From assembly GCA_040773965.1 (NCBI GenBank), contig JAXGVG010000016.1, positions 1 to 20,808 of the forward strand: a stretch of DNA of 20,808 nucleotides, read 5' to 3'. A model generated the notes under the pieces. It had not been told where the DNA came from, made no database searches, and worked only from the letters and a program-made list of their open reading frames with translations. Source of the DNA: JAXGVG01 sp040773965. Its GTDB lineage: Bacteria; Pseudomonadota; Alphaproteobacteria; UBA9219. The translations under genes and the position numbers were made by a program. Below, piece by piece: positions 1 through 6,976 of this stretch (its first letter is position 1; each line of letters opens with the position of its first letter).

Positions 1-11
1 ATCATAGACAT
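1..11 (-). CDS. possible first codons of the next minus-strand gene (partial)
   Basis: Reading leftward past the export gene, an AGGA (15-18) precedes two in-frame ATG codons, at 9-11 (3-nt spacing) and 3-5 (9-nt spacing). The second has the better distance for ribosome binding. Only three codons are in the window, so nothing can be said about the product. In comparable EPS loci the gene after a Wza-type protein is often a chain-length determinant or tyrosine kinase, but that is only a guess from context. Confidence 0.25.
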
Positions 12-52
12 TTATCCTGTTGGCCAAGCCGGGCCAGGGGGTCCTTCCGGGC

Positions 53-706
53 CTAGAAAAAACGTTCGGGAACGCGAATAATATCCCCCGGCATAACGGC
101 GGCGTCTTCCGGAACGCGCTGTTCCGTTTTGCTGGGATCGCTGGCGTGAACGATGGTTATCCCGCCTGAATCCGCGCGGTAGGTATAGCCGCCCGCCATC
201 GCCACGCCGTTGAGTACCGTCATGCCGTTAACGTAAGCGTAGTTGCCTGGCTTGCTGACTTCGCCGAGAATAAAAAAAGGCCGATAATTGGAAACCTGAA
301 CGCTGACGCGTGGATCGCGCAAATACCCCGCTGCAAGTTTATTTTTTACGGATTCCTCGAAATCGCGCACAGTCAATTTGGCGGCATGGACGTCGCCGAT
401 CAGGGGCAGCGCCACAACGCCCGTACTGCTTACCTCATAGTCGCCCGACAAATCGTCTTCGCCATAAACGGTCAGGCGAATTCTGTCGCCCGTACCGAGC
501 ACATATTCCTGCGCCGAAGAAGGGGGTATTTTCATGGCACCCTCCGGCATGGACCCCGATGTCGAAGAATTTTCCCGGGCTGCCACCGTGGCGTTCATGC
601 GCGCCGGAGCCGGGGGCATTCCCCGGCTATCTGCCGCTTTTGCCGTAAGTGCCCAGCCCAATGCCGCCAAAAAAATGACAACACAAAAAAACAGTCTCTT
701 TTGCAT
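53..706 (-). CDS. Wza-type polysaccharide export protein (Poly_export + SLBB)
   Basis: Periplasmic/outer-membrane export component of an EPS secretion machine. The 217-residue product has an N-terminal signal peptide with a likely cut after the AKA near residue 24, and a low-complexity Ser/Pro/Ala stretch to about residue 65. A Poly_export domain follows at about 66-140, starting YVLGTGDRIRLTVYGEDDL, then one SLBB-type domain from about 145 to the end (FFILGEVSKPGNY...GGYTYRA). I see no lipobox cysteine at the signal cleavage point, and the protein ends directly after the SLBB domain. It is therefore shorter than E. coli Wza and lacks the C-terminal membrane helix, resembling the compact GumB/ExoF-like forms. 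An AGGG lies 6 nt before the ATG. The upstream neighbour on the same strand is the outer-membrane barrel, so the two probably form the envelope exit route. The family call is firm; the polymer is unknown. Confidence 0.92.
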   Translation of the reverse strand: MQKRLFFCVVIFLAALGWALTAKAADSRGMPPAPARMNATVAARENSSTSGSMPEGAMKIPPSSAQEYVLGTGDRIRLTVYGEDDLSGDYEVSSTGVVALPLIGDVHAAKLTVRDFEESVKNKLAAGYLRDPRVSVQVSNYRPFFILGEVSKPGNYAYVNGMTVLNGVAMAGGYTYRADSGGITIVHASDPSKTEQRVPEDAAVMPGDIIRVPERFF

Positions 707-838
707 GGCGCCCTAATGTCCTCTTTCGCTTTTCTTTACGTCCGACGGTTCTATCGTCAATTCCCGTTTCCGGCTGAACACCACCGCCGTTCGCAACGGA
801 TCAAGAAAGCTTGTCTCGGGCCACTCAAGGCAAACCCA

Positions 839-852
839 AGGGGTTAACCCCT
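839..852. other. 14-bp perfect palindrome between barrel and export genes
   Basis: The sequence AGGGGTTAACCCCT is its own reverse complement and sits in the 155-bp gap between the barrel gene and the export gene. A run of eight A follows on the plus strand. On the transcribed (minus) strand this is a T-run before the hairpin, the wrong order for an intrinsic terminator. It may be a protein-binding site or an mRNA stem; the sequence does not decide. Confidence 0.4.
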
Positions 853-861
853 AAAAAAAAT

Positions 862-2187
862 TTACATCTGCACGCCAACGCGCAGACTGACGACATGCTT
901 GTTATAGCCCGCATCTTCCTGATCCGACATGCGGTCGGTCCAGTCATAGATAAAGTCCGAATAAAGGTTGCGGTTGATGTACCAACGCGCCCCTCCGCCC
1001 ACGGATAGGACGTCGTCTTGCCGTTCCGTCACGCCCTGAAAATCGTCGCGCGAGAAGGACAAATCGGTTTCAAGCAAGACATTGCGCAACAATTCATGCG
1101 TCAGCGTCGCGGATCCGCCGGTGACCTTGTAGCTGTTGAAATCGTTGCCGGTCGTTTCCTCGATCGTGCGGTCCATCTCAAGAACAAGGGAAGTCATACC
1201 CGTAATGTTCCATTCAAATCGGCCGCCGAACTTGACGCCATCGTTGATTTCGCTTGCGCCGAAATTTTCATAATCCTGAGACATCCAGCCGACAAACAGA
1301 TCCGCCGATGTAATGCCGCCGAAATCGGCTGTCGTGCCGACCGCGACTTCATACCCTTCCGACTCGTGCTCGTCATTGTGGTCGTAGTTGCGCCAGTTAT
1401 AGGCGCCCCTCAGATAGGGTTTAAAGTTTTCCGTCAGGTCATAGGTCACCCGGCTTCCGGCCACATGTTCCGCGCGGTCGCGACCGCTTTGGTCGATAGG
1501 ACCGGCCGACGACGGCGTCTCGTTATAGTCGTAGCGCGTCAGATTGTAGTCCGCGCCAAGCTTGATTTTGCCCGGTCCGCGAAAAGCGGAAAGGCCGCCC
1601 TTGGCGACATCGAATGTCGTCGGTTCGCTGCCGCCTATGGCGTTCGGCGACGACCGGGGTTCGGCCAGGTGCTGGAATCCGCCGCGCGCCATAAGCCACG
1701 TCTGGGCCATAACGTCGTAACGTCCCTGCACTTCCGTCACATAATTGTTGAAGTTCTCGTCCGCTTTGTCGGCGTAGAAATTAATGTCGCCAAACGTCGT
1801 CATGGAAACGGCATGACGGTTCCAGTTGGAAAACGCGCTGAGCGTTGGGCGTAAATTGAAAATGCCGTCGTCGACTTCCCCGGAAGGAGTCGCGTAGATG
1901 TTGGAATCATACGCCCCGCCCAGCTCGACCGACGGGAAAAGCTCGAACGTTCCGAGCGTTAGGGGCACAGGATCGTAATCGGGCCGGGGATGCTGAAGCA
2001 CGGACTGTGCGCGAAGCGGCCTGTCCTCCGGCTGAACCGGAGCGCCAAGAACGACCGTACTGTCAGGATTGAGACGTCCTCCAAACATGCCTTCGGGGCC
2101 ATAGGCTTTGGCCGGATGGACAAAACAAGCCATCGTCACAATTAAACCAAAGACTGCGGGGCCAATCCTCTTCAGGCAAACAGACAT
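862..2187 (-). CDS. outer-membrane beta-barrel protein of EPS locus
   Basis: Predicted outer-membrane barrel of 441 residues. I chose the ATG at 2187, not the one 15 nt upstream, because AGGAG lies 7 nt before it and the product then starts with a clean signal peptide (MSVCLKRIGPAVFGLIVTM...HPAKA, cut near residue 28). After a short linker (about 30-75) the protein is a series of alternating polar/hydrophobic segments rich in Tyr, Trp, Asn and Asp, typical of beta-strands with loops (e.g. VELGGAYDSNIYATPSGEVD, FVGWMSQDYENFG, GARWYINRNLYSDFIYDWTD). This fits the putative beta-barrel porin family (BBP2_2 type) often found with EPS genes in Alphaproteobacteria. Its place beside the Wza-type gene suggests a role in polymer passage or anchoring, which is inferred. 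It ends in VSLRVGVQM, without the usual terminal Phe. Confidence 0.85.
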   Translation of the reverse strand: MSVCLKRIGPAVFGLIVTMACFVHPAKAYGPEGMFGGRLNPDSTVVLGAPVQPEDRPLRAQSVLQHPRPDYDPVPLTLGTFELFPSVELGGAYDSNIYATPSGEVDDGIFNLRPTLSAFSNWNRHAVSMTTFGDINFYADKADENFNNYVTEVQGRYDVMAQTWLMARGGFQHLAEPRSSPNAIGGSEPTTFDVAKGGLSAFRGPGKIKLGADYNLTRYDYNETPSSAGPIDQSGRDRAEHVAGSRVTYDLTENFKPYLRGAYNWRNYDHNDEHESEGYEVAVGTTADFGGITSADLFVGWMSQDYENFGASEINDGVKFGGRFEWNITGMTSLVLEMDRTIEETTGNDFNSYKVTGGSATLTHELLRNVLLETDLSFSRDDFQGVTERQDDVLSVGGGARWYINRNLYSDFIYDWTDRMSDQEDAGYNKHVVSLRVGVQM

Positions 2188-2218
2188 CGGGAAACTCCTC
2201 ATCTTTGAACAGTTGACG

Positions 2219-2241
2219 AAAAACGAAAGAACTTCGTTTTT
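2219..2241. other. 9-bp perfect hairpin in gap before barrel gene
   Basis: AAAAACGAA and TTCGTTTTT form a perfect 9-bp stem around the 5-nt loop AGAAC. It lies between the stop of the unknown secreted gene and the barrel start. The stem is mostly A/T with a CG core, so it could act as a weak terminator on either strand or as a regulatory site. Its AACGAA/TTCGTT half-sites resemble those of the inverted repeat at 8111-8134, but in the opposite arrangement. Confidence 0.3.
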
Positions 2242-2279
2242 AATGGCAATGACAAACGGACGAACTTCAAACCCTTTGC

Positions 2280-2927
2280 TTAGTCGGGACTTCCCTCCTC
2301 ACGCGGGGGAGGGTTGATCGGCGGCGGTTGAATGTGCGGCGGAATGCGCGGCGGCGAAAAACGCGGGCGTTGTGCCAACAAAGCGGTTTCGCCTTCCTGA
2401 CATTGAGCGCTTTGCGCCTGAATCTGGGCGACAAGCTGAGGATCGATGGCCAGAATCGCAGGCACCTGAGCGATCGTTTCGGCGCCATTCATAACCGACG
2501 CCATGGCTTCGGCCGCGGCCGCTTTTTTGGGATCGGCCGGCGTTTTGACCTGTCCTGAATCGTCGCTCGCGGAAGGGTTGCAGATCAGAAGCGCTTTATC
2601 CGCGATTAACTTGATAAGAAATTTCACATCGTCGACAACGCCCCCCGCGCCGGACGGCGTAATATGCGGCGAAAGCGTCGACGCCGCCGTCATGGCCAGC
2701 GAAGCGCGTTCGGGATCGTCGCTGACGACATCCTGCACAAGTTTCAAAAGAGAACGTTCGGCCTGATCCGCCGTGGAGGGATTGCTGTTAACAAGCGTTT
2801 GTACTCTTTTAAAATCCCCATTCTTAATGGCTTCGTTAATTTGGTCCACAACGTTCGCCGCGTTGACGTTCGAACTTGCCAGTAAGAGGCCAAGCGCGAT
2901 AACCATAAATTTCAGAACTTTGTGCAT
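2280..2927 (-). CDS. secreted protein of unknown function
   Basis: I do not recognise this family. The ATG at 2927 is preferred over a GTG at 2942 because GGAGG lies 5 nt before it and the product starts at once with a signal peptide (MHKVLKFMVIALGLLLASS, likely cut after NVNA near residue 23). The mature part is about 190 residues, mostly helical and Ala/Asp rich. An early segment, INEAIKNGDFKRVQTLVNS, looks like an ankyrin- or TPR-like helix pair but does not repeat. There are two Cys in the mature part, possibly a periplasmic disulfide. The C-terminus is Pro-rich (about 193-215), and its last residues (PPPREEGSPD) are encoded by a GC-rich hairpin repeat. It lies between the HExxH protein and the barrel gene, same strand, so an envelope role in the EPS system is plausible but unproven. 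Confidence 0.75.
   Translation of the reverse strand: MHKVLKFMVIALGLLLASSNVNAANVVDQINEAIKNGDFKRVQTLVNSNPSTADQAERSLLKLVQDVVSDDPERASLAMTAASTLSPHITPSGAGGVVDDVKFLIKLIADKALLICNPSASDDSGQVKTPADPKKAAAAEAMASVMNGAETIAQVPAILAIDPQLVAQIQAQSAQCQEGETALLAQRPRFSPPRIPPHIQPPPINPPPREEGSPD
2293..2313. repeat. REP-like GC hairpin at the 3' end of a gene
   Basis: CCCTCCTC (2293-2300) and GGGGAGGG (2306-2313) form an 8-bp stem, one pair being G-T, around the loop ACGCG. It lies inside the last codons of the unknown secreted gene and encodes its C-terminal PPPREEG. Similar CCTC...GAGG hairpins are common dispersed repeats in proteobacterial genomes and often yield peptides of the PPHAGEG/PPPREEG kind. The identification as a repeat is from such general familiarity; no second copy is in the window. 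Confidence 0.45.
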
Positions 2928-3058
2928 AGATGCCTCCGCCACTTAATAAAATCGCTATCAGCGAATTCTATACGTGAAAGAAGGTATATTAGCCAGATTT
3001 TTTCTTGGTGAAAAAACTTTCATCCCCCATCGCCACATTATTTTTCATTAAATATCAT

Positions 3059-3066
3059 ATGGTTAA
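3059..3066 (-). promoter_or_regulatory. CtrA-like 8-mer TTAACCAT
   Basis: TTAACCAT on the minus strand, about 130 bp upstream of the unknown secreted gene and in its direction. It belongs to a 12-bp match (CTTTAACCATAT, 3057-3068) shared with the wbaP/rodZ intergenic region. This 8-mer is associated with CtrA-controlled promoters in Caulobacter (from memory); whether a CtrA acts here is inferred. Confidence 0.4.
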
Positions 3067-3193
3067 AGCGACGCCTTTCGAAGCTCATCCTTTAAGCTTT
3101 TGGAAAGTGTTGCCTGCGCGCCATCGGCACAGCAAAATAACCCTTGAAAATCAAAGGGGAAAGGCAGATGCGCCCGAGTCGTTGTTTAAAGAG

Positions 3194-3211
3194 GGGGCGA
3201 GTCAGAGCCCC
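3194..3211 (-). terminator. weak candidate terminator after HExxH gene
   Basis: On the minus strand, GGGGC and GCCCC form a 5-bp stem around an 8-nt loop, followed by CTCTTT. It starts 12 nt after the stop codon of the HExxH gene. The short stem and short T-run make this a weak candidate. Confidence 0.25.
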
Positions 3212-3223
3212 GCCGGTTTCTTG

Positions 3224-4171
3224 TTAAAACGCGGCGGTCTGGGCAAGGTACGTGCCGGTACCATAGTTGGAGCAACTCGCAACGCGCTGAATCCAGGCCG
3301 CGTTAACGAATGAACCATGACCTCTTTGATTCAGCCATTTGTTTTGCAAGGTATAAGCTTGGGTTTCTTGCGCATTCGGGCACGGCCAGTAAACGCCTTT
3401 CATATAGCGTTGGGCATGATGAACAAGCTCATGAACAAGCAGGCTTAGCTGAAAGGGGTCTTCAGGATCCCATCTTTGATCGTCCATAAAGACTATGCCG
3501 GGAATATAGGCTGACTCCGGGCGACCTTCAAAATTTCGGTTCATGCGTCTCACAACGCCATAAACACGTTCGTGGTCGGCAATAACCTGAGGCAAAACGG
3601 GAACGCTTACGCCCGTTTCGCGTTCAACCCAAGCCATAAGCGGTTCAACGATTGCCGCAGATACAAGTCCTCCCGGACCTAGTTTCAATGGATCGACGGC
3701 AGGCTTTTCAAAAGGCGTCGTCTCGTCAGGCGGCAACGGCGTTAAAACCGGAGGCGCATAAACCGCGTTCACGATGGGGGACGGCAAGAGCCTGATATCC
3801 TGTTCCCCGCTTTCAGGCTCAACAATAACCGGTTCCGCAGGGGATAACGGCTCGACATCTTCCTGCGGGGACGTGTTGCCAATAACTTCTGAAGACATCC
3901 CTTCTTCATCATCGAGCGTATTTTCCTGAATGACGTTTCCGGAAGGAGGCAAAACGACAGGTTTGCGCACCCACAGATTCCCGCCTAGATCCATGGGCGA
4001 CAATACGGCAACGATTATCGGCTTTTCGTTATCCACTTCCGGCTCGGGCGCATAGCCAATCGCATGAGAGGTTGTCGGCTCTGAGTCAAAGACAAGAATC
4101 TCGGCCTGTGCCAAAAAGGGCAGCCCGCATAAAAAGGCACAAAAACCCAATATCCGAAAAAATGCTTTCAT
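3224..4171 (-). CDS. secreted putative zinc-metallopeptidase-like protein (HExxH)
   Basis: A 315-residue exported protein. I chose the ATG at 4171, with GGTG about 8 nt upstream; two GTG codons further up add nothing. Residues 1-22 are a signal peptide (MKAFFRILGFCAFLCGLPFL, cut after AQA). Residues about 25-165 are acidic, rich in Pro/Glu/Val and probably disordered. The C-terminal domain carries H247-E248-L-V-H251, the zinc-binding pattern of gluzincin peptidases, and a Glu at 269 in AQETQAYTLQ could be the third ligand. Two Cys (in WPCPN and in ASCSN) flank this part and could form a disulfide. The domain resembles small secreted alphaproteobacterial proteins classed as DUF6647, an assignment from memory. 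It lies directly downstream of the flippase gene on the same strand. A role in processing envelope or EPS-associated proteins is possible; catalytic activity is not established. Confidence 0.8.
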   Translation of the reverse strand: MKAFFRILGFCAFLCGLPFLAQAEILVFDSEPTTSHAIGYAPEPEVDNEKPIIVAVLSPMDLGGNLWVRKPVVLPPSGNVIQENTLDDEEGMSSEVIGNTSPQEDVEPLSPAEPVIVEPESGEQDIRLLPSPIVNAVYAPPVLTPLPPDETTPFEKPAVDPLKLGPGGLVSAAIVEPLMAWVERETGVSVPVLPQVIADHERVYGVVRRMNRNFEGRPESAYIPGIVFMDDQRWDPEDPFQLSLLVHELVHHAQRYMKGVYWPCPNAQETQAYTLQNKWLNQRGHGSFVNAAWIQRVASCSNYGTGTYLAQTAAF

Positions 4172-4276
4172 TGAAATCACCACGACTATGCGTAATGATT
4201 TCAGGGTAACCGAATAGCCCTAAATGGCCCTTAATTATTGATATAATTGGATTTTTTAAAAATTAGGACAAATTGT

Positions 4277-4294
4277 CGCAATCGAGCAATTGCG
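4277..4294 (-). terminator. candidate stem-loop after flippase gene
   Basis: CGCAAT and ATTGCG pair perfectly over 6 bp around a 6-nt loop, starting 8 nt after the flippase stop. The nearest T-run on the transcribed strand is about 14 nt further on, so it is not a textbook terminator. It may reduce read-through into the HExxH gene or only protect the mRNA end. Confidence 0.3.
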
Positions 4295-4301
4295 CCAAAT
4301 T

Positions 4302-5594
4302 TCAACAATTATTTTCATGCGCCGAATTACTTTCATGATTTTTTTTCCCGGAGCTCCGAACATACCGCCAGCGCCACATCAAAAGGAAAGAAGAGGACAC
4401 AAGGGAACCATAGCCTATGCCTATAAAGCCGAAGAAATAGACAAACAAGGCCGGACAGCCAAAAGCCGGAAGAAGGAAAAGAAGGTTGCCGAGCCAAATG
4501 GCCCGATCCTCGTGCCTCGCAAAAAGAATGTAATAAAGCGTCTCCGCGTTCGAACGCATCCACGTTCCGGCCAACAGCCATATGAGTGTCGGCGTTTCCC
4601 GAGCCAGCTCGGGTCTTTTGAACAGATAGCCCAGCATCGGAACGCCCACCCCGATACCTATGGCTATAACGGCGGAAAATACGGCAACGTACCAGCCTGT
4701 CTGTTTCGCTTCGCGAATAAACCCCGCCTGATCGTTATCGCGGTGAAGAACGATAAGGCGCGGATAAGAAAAAGACAAAACGCCGCTCAGGATAAGCGTG
4801 TGAAGGGCCGATGTAAAAGAGATATAGAACGTCGAAATCCCTACATAATCCAGACCGAGAAAATGCATAACGATAAACCGGTCGATATAATAACCGGCCG
4901 TCACGCCCAGAGTGCCAAGCCAGATAAAAAAGCATTTGCGGATGCCGTTTCGGATCCATTTCCAGTCTATCGCCGTGCGCAGCATCGCGGCCCAGGGCAT
5001 CCTCCACCAAAGAGCGAGGGCGACGGCCAAGCTCAGAAGGGCTCCGGCCAGCCAACAGGCCAGAATCATATCGACGGTGCGCAACGAAGGCACGGCCACC
5101 CCGATTCCTACGACGGCAAAAACCCACAAAGCGGCACGGATGAAAAACAACACATTGGCCAAAAGAGGACGGCCCAGGGAAACGACATTGCTGTGAACGA
5201 CTCCCGCGTAGCTCTCTACGACGGATAGCGTGAAAATATAAAAAATTGCCCGCTCATTGCCCGGATTGCCCCAATTTATGACGATCGCCGGGATCAAGAT
5301 GACAAACAGAACGACGTAATTGAAGAAATAAAAAACGGCCTGATCGCGCATTTTGCATAACGCTTCAAGCGGCGTGCTGCCAACGAGATCGCGCGACACG
5401 ACGTAATCCAGACGAACGCCCAGCAAGGCCGTGGCGATCATGACGACCCCAAAGACCAGGCCGTACGCGCCCATGTCCGCCAGGCTTAGATAGCGCCCCA
5501 TGTACAACATGAGCGCGAGCTTCGTGACAAGCGTCGCCATACGCAGGCCCACGTTCAACATCGGCGCGACGGCGGATGCTTTCACGTTTGACAT
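4302..5594 (-). CDS. polysaccharide flippase (Wzx-like, MOP superfamily)
   Basis: Inner-membrane protein expected to flip lipid-linked EPS repeat units to the periplasmic face. The 430 residues contain about 12 hydrophobic helices spread over the whole length and a basic C-terminal tail. The start has the pattern of the Polysacc_synt/MATE-like family (LNVGLRMATLVTKLALMLYM...LSLADMGAYGLV, with a positively charged GVRLDYVVSRDLVG loop). The ATG overlaps the end of the upstream deacetylase/acetyltransferase gene by 13 bp, and AGG lies 5 nt before it. Together with the candidate polymerase gene this supports a Wzx/Wzy-dependent pathway. Flippases diverge strongly, so substrate cannot be read from sequence. 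Confidence 0.87.
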   Translation of the reverse strand: MSNVKASAVAPMLNVGLRMATLVTKLALMLYMGRYLSLADMGAYGLVFGVVMIATALLGVRLDYVVSRDLVGSTPLEALCKMRDQAVFYFFNYVVLFVILIPAIVINWGNPGNERAIFYIFTLSVVESYAGVVHSNVVSLGRPLLANVLFFIRAALWVFAVVGIGVAVPSLRTVDMILACWLAGALLSLAVALALWWRMPWAAMLRTAIDWKWIRNGIRKCFFIWLGTLGVTAGYYIDRFIVMHFLGLDYVGISTFYISFTSALHTLILSGVLSFSYPRLIVLHRDNDQAGFIREAKQTGWYVAVFSAVIAIGIGVGVPMLGYLFKRPELARETPTLIWLLAGTWMRSNAETLYYILFARHEDRAIWLGNLLFLLPAFGCPALFVYFFGFIGIGYGSLVSSSFLLMWRWRYVRSSGKKNHESNSAHENNC

Positions 5595-6976
5595 GAAGAC
5601 CTGTTTTCCCGGGAGGGTATAACGCGGGCCGGCACGCCTACGGCTGTGGCATTATCGGGAACGTTTTGCGTGACCACGGCATTGGCGCCGACCTGAACCC
5701 CCTTTCCTAATTCGATTCCTCCCAAAACAACGGCCCCGGCATTGATGACGACGTCATCGCCGATCACGGGGTAATTGTTCGGATCGAGCGGATCGTCGTA
5801 GCGGTAGCGTCCTCCGATCGTGACGTTCTGGAGAATGGTGGCATTCGCGCCAATGCGCGGCAGGCCGATAACGATTCCGGCCGGGTGCGGAAGGAAAAGA
5901 CCGGGCCCTATGCTGGCCCTGGGATGAATTTCACAGCCGTTCACAAAAGCGTTCAGCCGCGCGATCAGCTTGCCAACGACCCAACCGGCCCTCCCCTTGC
6001 GCGCAAAAAAGGACGACGCCCTGAATAAAAACACGGCCAGGAAACCCGGACACACGACAAGATAGGCAAGCAATATTGCCAGCCCCTGACGGCTGAGCTT
6101 GAGCGCCTGAAAATCGGCGCGGACGATCTGGCAAAAACCTTTGCTCATAGCACTTTTATTGACGCGCGCTATCGCCGAACAAGCCTCTTCTGCCGCCGGT
6201 CCTTTCTCAAAATAAAGTTCATAAGGCGTAAAAAAACGATCCAGAAAATAGGGCCTGAGCTTGCGCCATCCCGGTTCGCCGGTCAAATTCTGATGTTGGG
6301 AGCGATGCGCGTTCATGGCCTCCCTCTTGACCGGAAGAACCCCGCGGGCGTCCACGCGCCTGAGCCTTAACAAACGCCGTGGACGCAACAGGTGCCAGAG
6401 AGCGACGCGGGGCCAAAACCAGAGAGGGTATTCGTAAACAGGGCAGTTTATGGCCCCCGTTTTCCAGAGTGTGTTTATGGCCTCCGCAACGGCCCTGTGA
6501 TCGGGATGCCTGTCCAGATCGTAAGGAGAAAAGATCCGTTGCGGCGCGAACGAGCCGATCCGCTGACAGAGCAAGTCGCGAATTTCATCTATTTTTTTGT
6601 CGGCCTCGCCATCGATAAAGCAGAGAAATTCCACATGATCCGCATCGACCCCCAGCACCTTGCAGGCGTTTTTGGCTTCTTCACAGCGGATGTTTACCAA
6701 TTCTTCGGGCGTAATAATAACGGACCTGGTCGACGCCCGTCCGTCCGTGACAAAAACAATCCGAACGGGCTTACCGGCCTGACGCAACCGCGCGACCGTC
6801 GCGCCGCAACCCAGTGTTTCATCGTCGGGATGGGGCGCTATAATAAGGCTTGGGCCCTCACACGCCTCGATGGAAAGTTCTTTGGACCATAAATAAAAAA
6901 AATGCCAAAGAAACATTGAAACGCGCGTTTCGACGTAACTGAGAATATTGAACAGTGGTCGCAATAATTCCCGCAT
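5582..6976 (-). CDS. fused PIG-L deacetylase / hexapeptide acetyltransferase
   Basis: A 464-residue two-domain enzyme. The N-terminal part (about 40-260) is a PIG-L/LmbE-type zinc deacetylase: the signature HPDDE is at 49-53 and the second metal motif HPDH at 157-160. These enzymes remove N-acetyl groups from amino sugars. A hydrophobic stretch (about 298-322) follows and could sit at the membrane. The C-terminal part (about 340-455) is a left-handed beta-helix acetyltransferase of the serine-acetyltransferase type, with repeats such as IHPRASIGPGLFLPH, a His at 364 in LPHPAGIVIG matching the catalytic His of that family, and TIGG. Such domains usually O- or N-acetylate sugars in EPS loci. 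The ATG shares one base with the stop of the upstream polymerase-like gene (TAATG), so translation is probably coupled. Both activities are inferred from motifs; the fusion is seen directly as one open frame. Confidence 0.9.
   Translation of the reverse strand: MRELLRPLFNILSYVETRVSMFLWHFFYLWSKELSIEACEGPSLIIAPHPDDETLGCGATVARLRQAGKPVRIVFVTDGRASTRSVIITPEELVNIRCEEAKNACKVLGVDADHVEFLCFIDGEADKKIDEIRDLLCQRIGSFAPQRIFSPYDLDRHPDHRAVAEAINTLWKTGAINCPVYEYPLWFWPRVALWHLLRPRRLLRLRRVDARGVLPVKREAMNAHRSQHQNLTGEPGWRKLRPYFLDRFFTPYELYFEKGPAAEEACSAIARVNKSAMSKGFCQIVRADFQALKLSRQGLAILLAYLVVCPGFLAVFLFRASSFFARKGRAGWVVGKLIARLNAFVNGCEIHPRASIGPGLFLPHPAGIVIGLPRIGANATILQNVTIGGRYRYDDPLDPNNYPVIGDDVVINAGAVVLGGIELGKGVQVGANAVVTQNVPDNATAVGVPARVIPSRENRSSCQT

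Larger units (their letters stand above)
2928..3223. other. 296-bp intergenic region upstream of unknown secreted gene
   Basis: No coding sequence is supported here. The part next to the secreted gene is AT-rich and should hold its promoter; TATAGA-like and TAATAT-like -10 candidates are present but no convincing -35, so I do not name one. The region also contains a CtrA-like TTAACCAT on the minus strand (3059-3066) and a weak terminator-like stem just after the HExxH gene (3194-3211). Confidence 0.5.

Noticed and set aside
1018..1854. A 278-codon plus-strand frame opposite the barrel gene
   Set aside because: It mirrors the barrel gene's codons and has no recognisable domain or start signal.
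2188..2202. Upstream ATG for the barrel gene
   Set aside because: The AGGAG that fits the next ATG (2187) would lie inside the coding sequence, and the shorter form has the cleaner signal peptide.
4290..5228. A 312-codon plus-strand frame opposite the flippase gene
   Set aside because: The product is a low-quality Lys/Arg/Gln-rich sequence, while the minus strand encodes a clear membrane protein.
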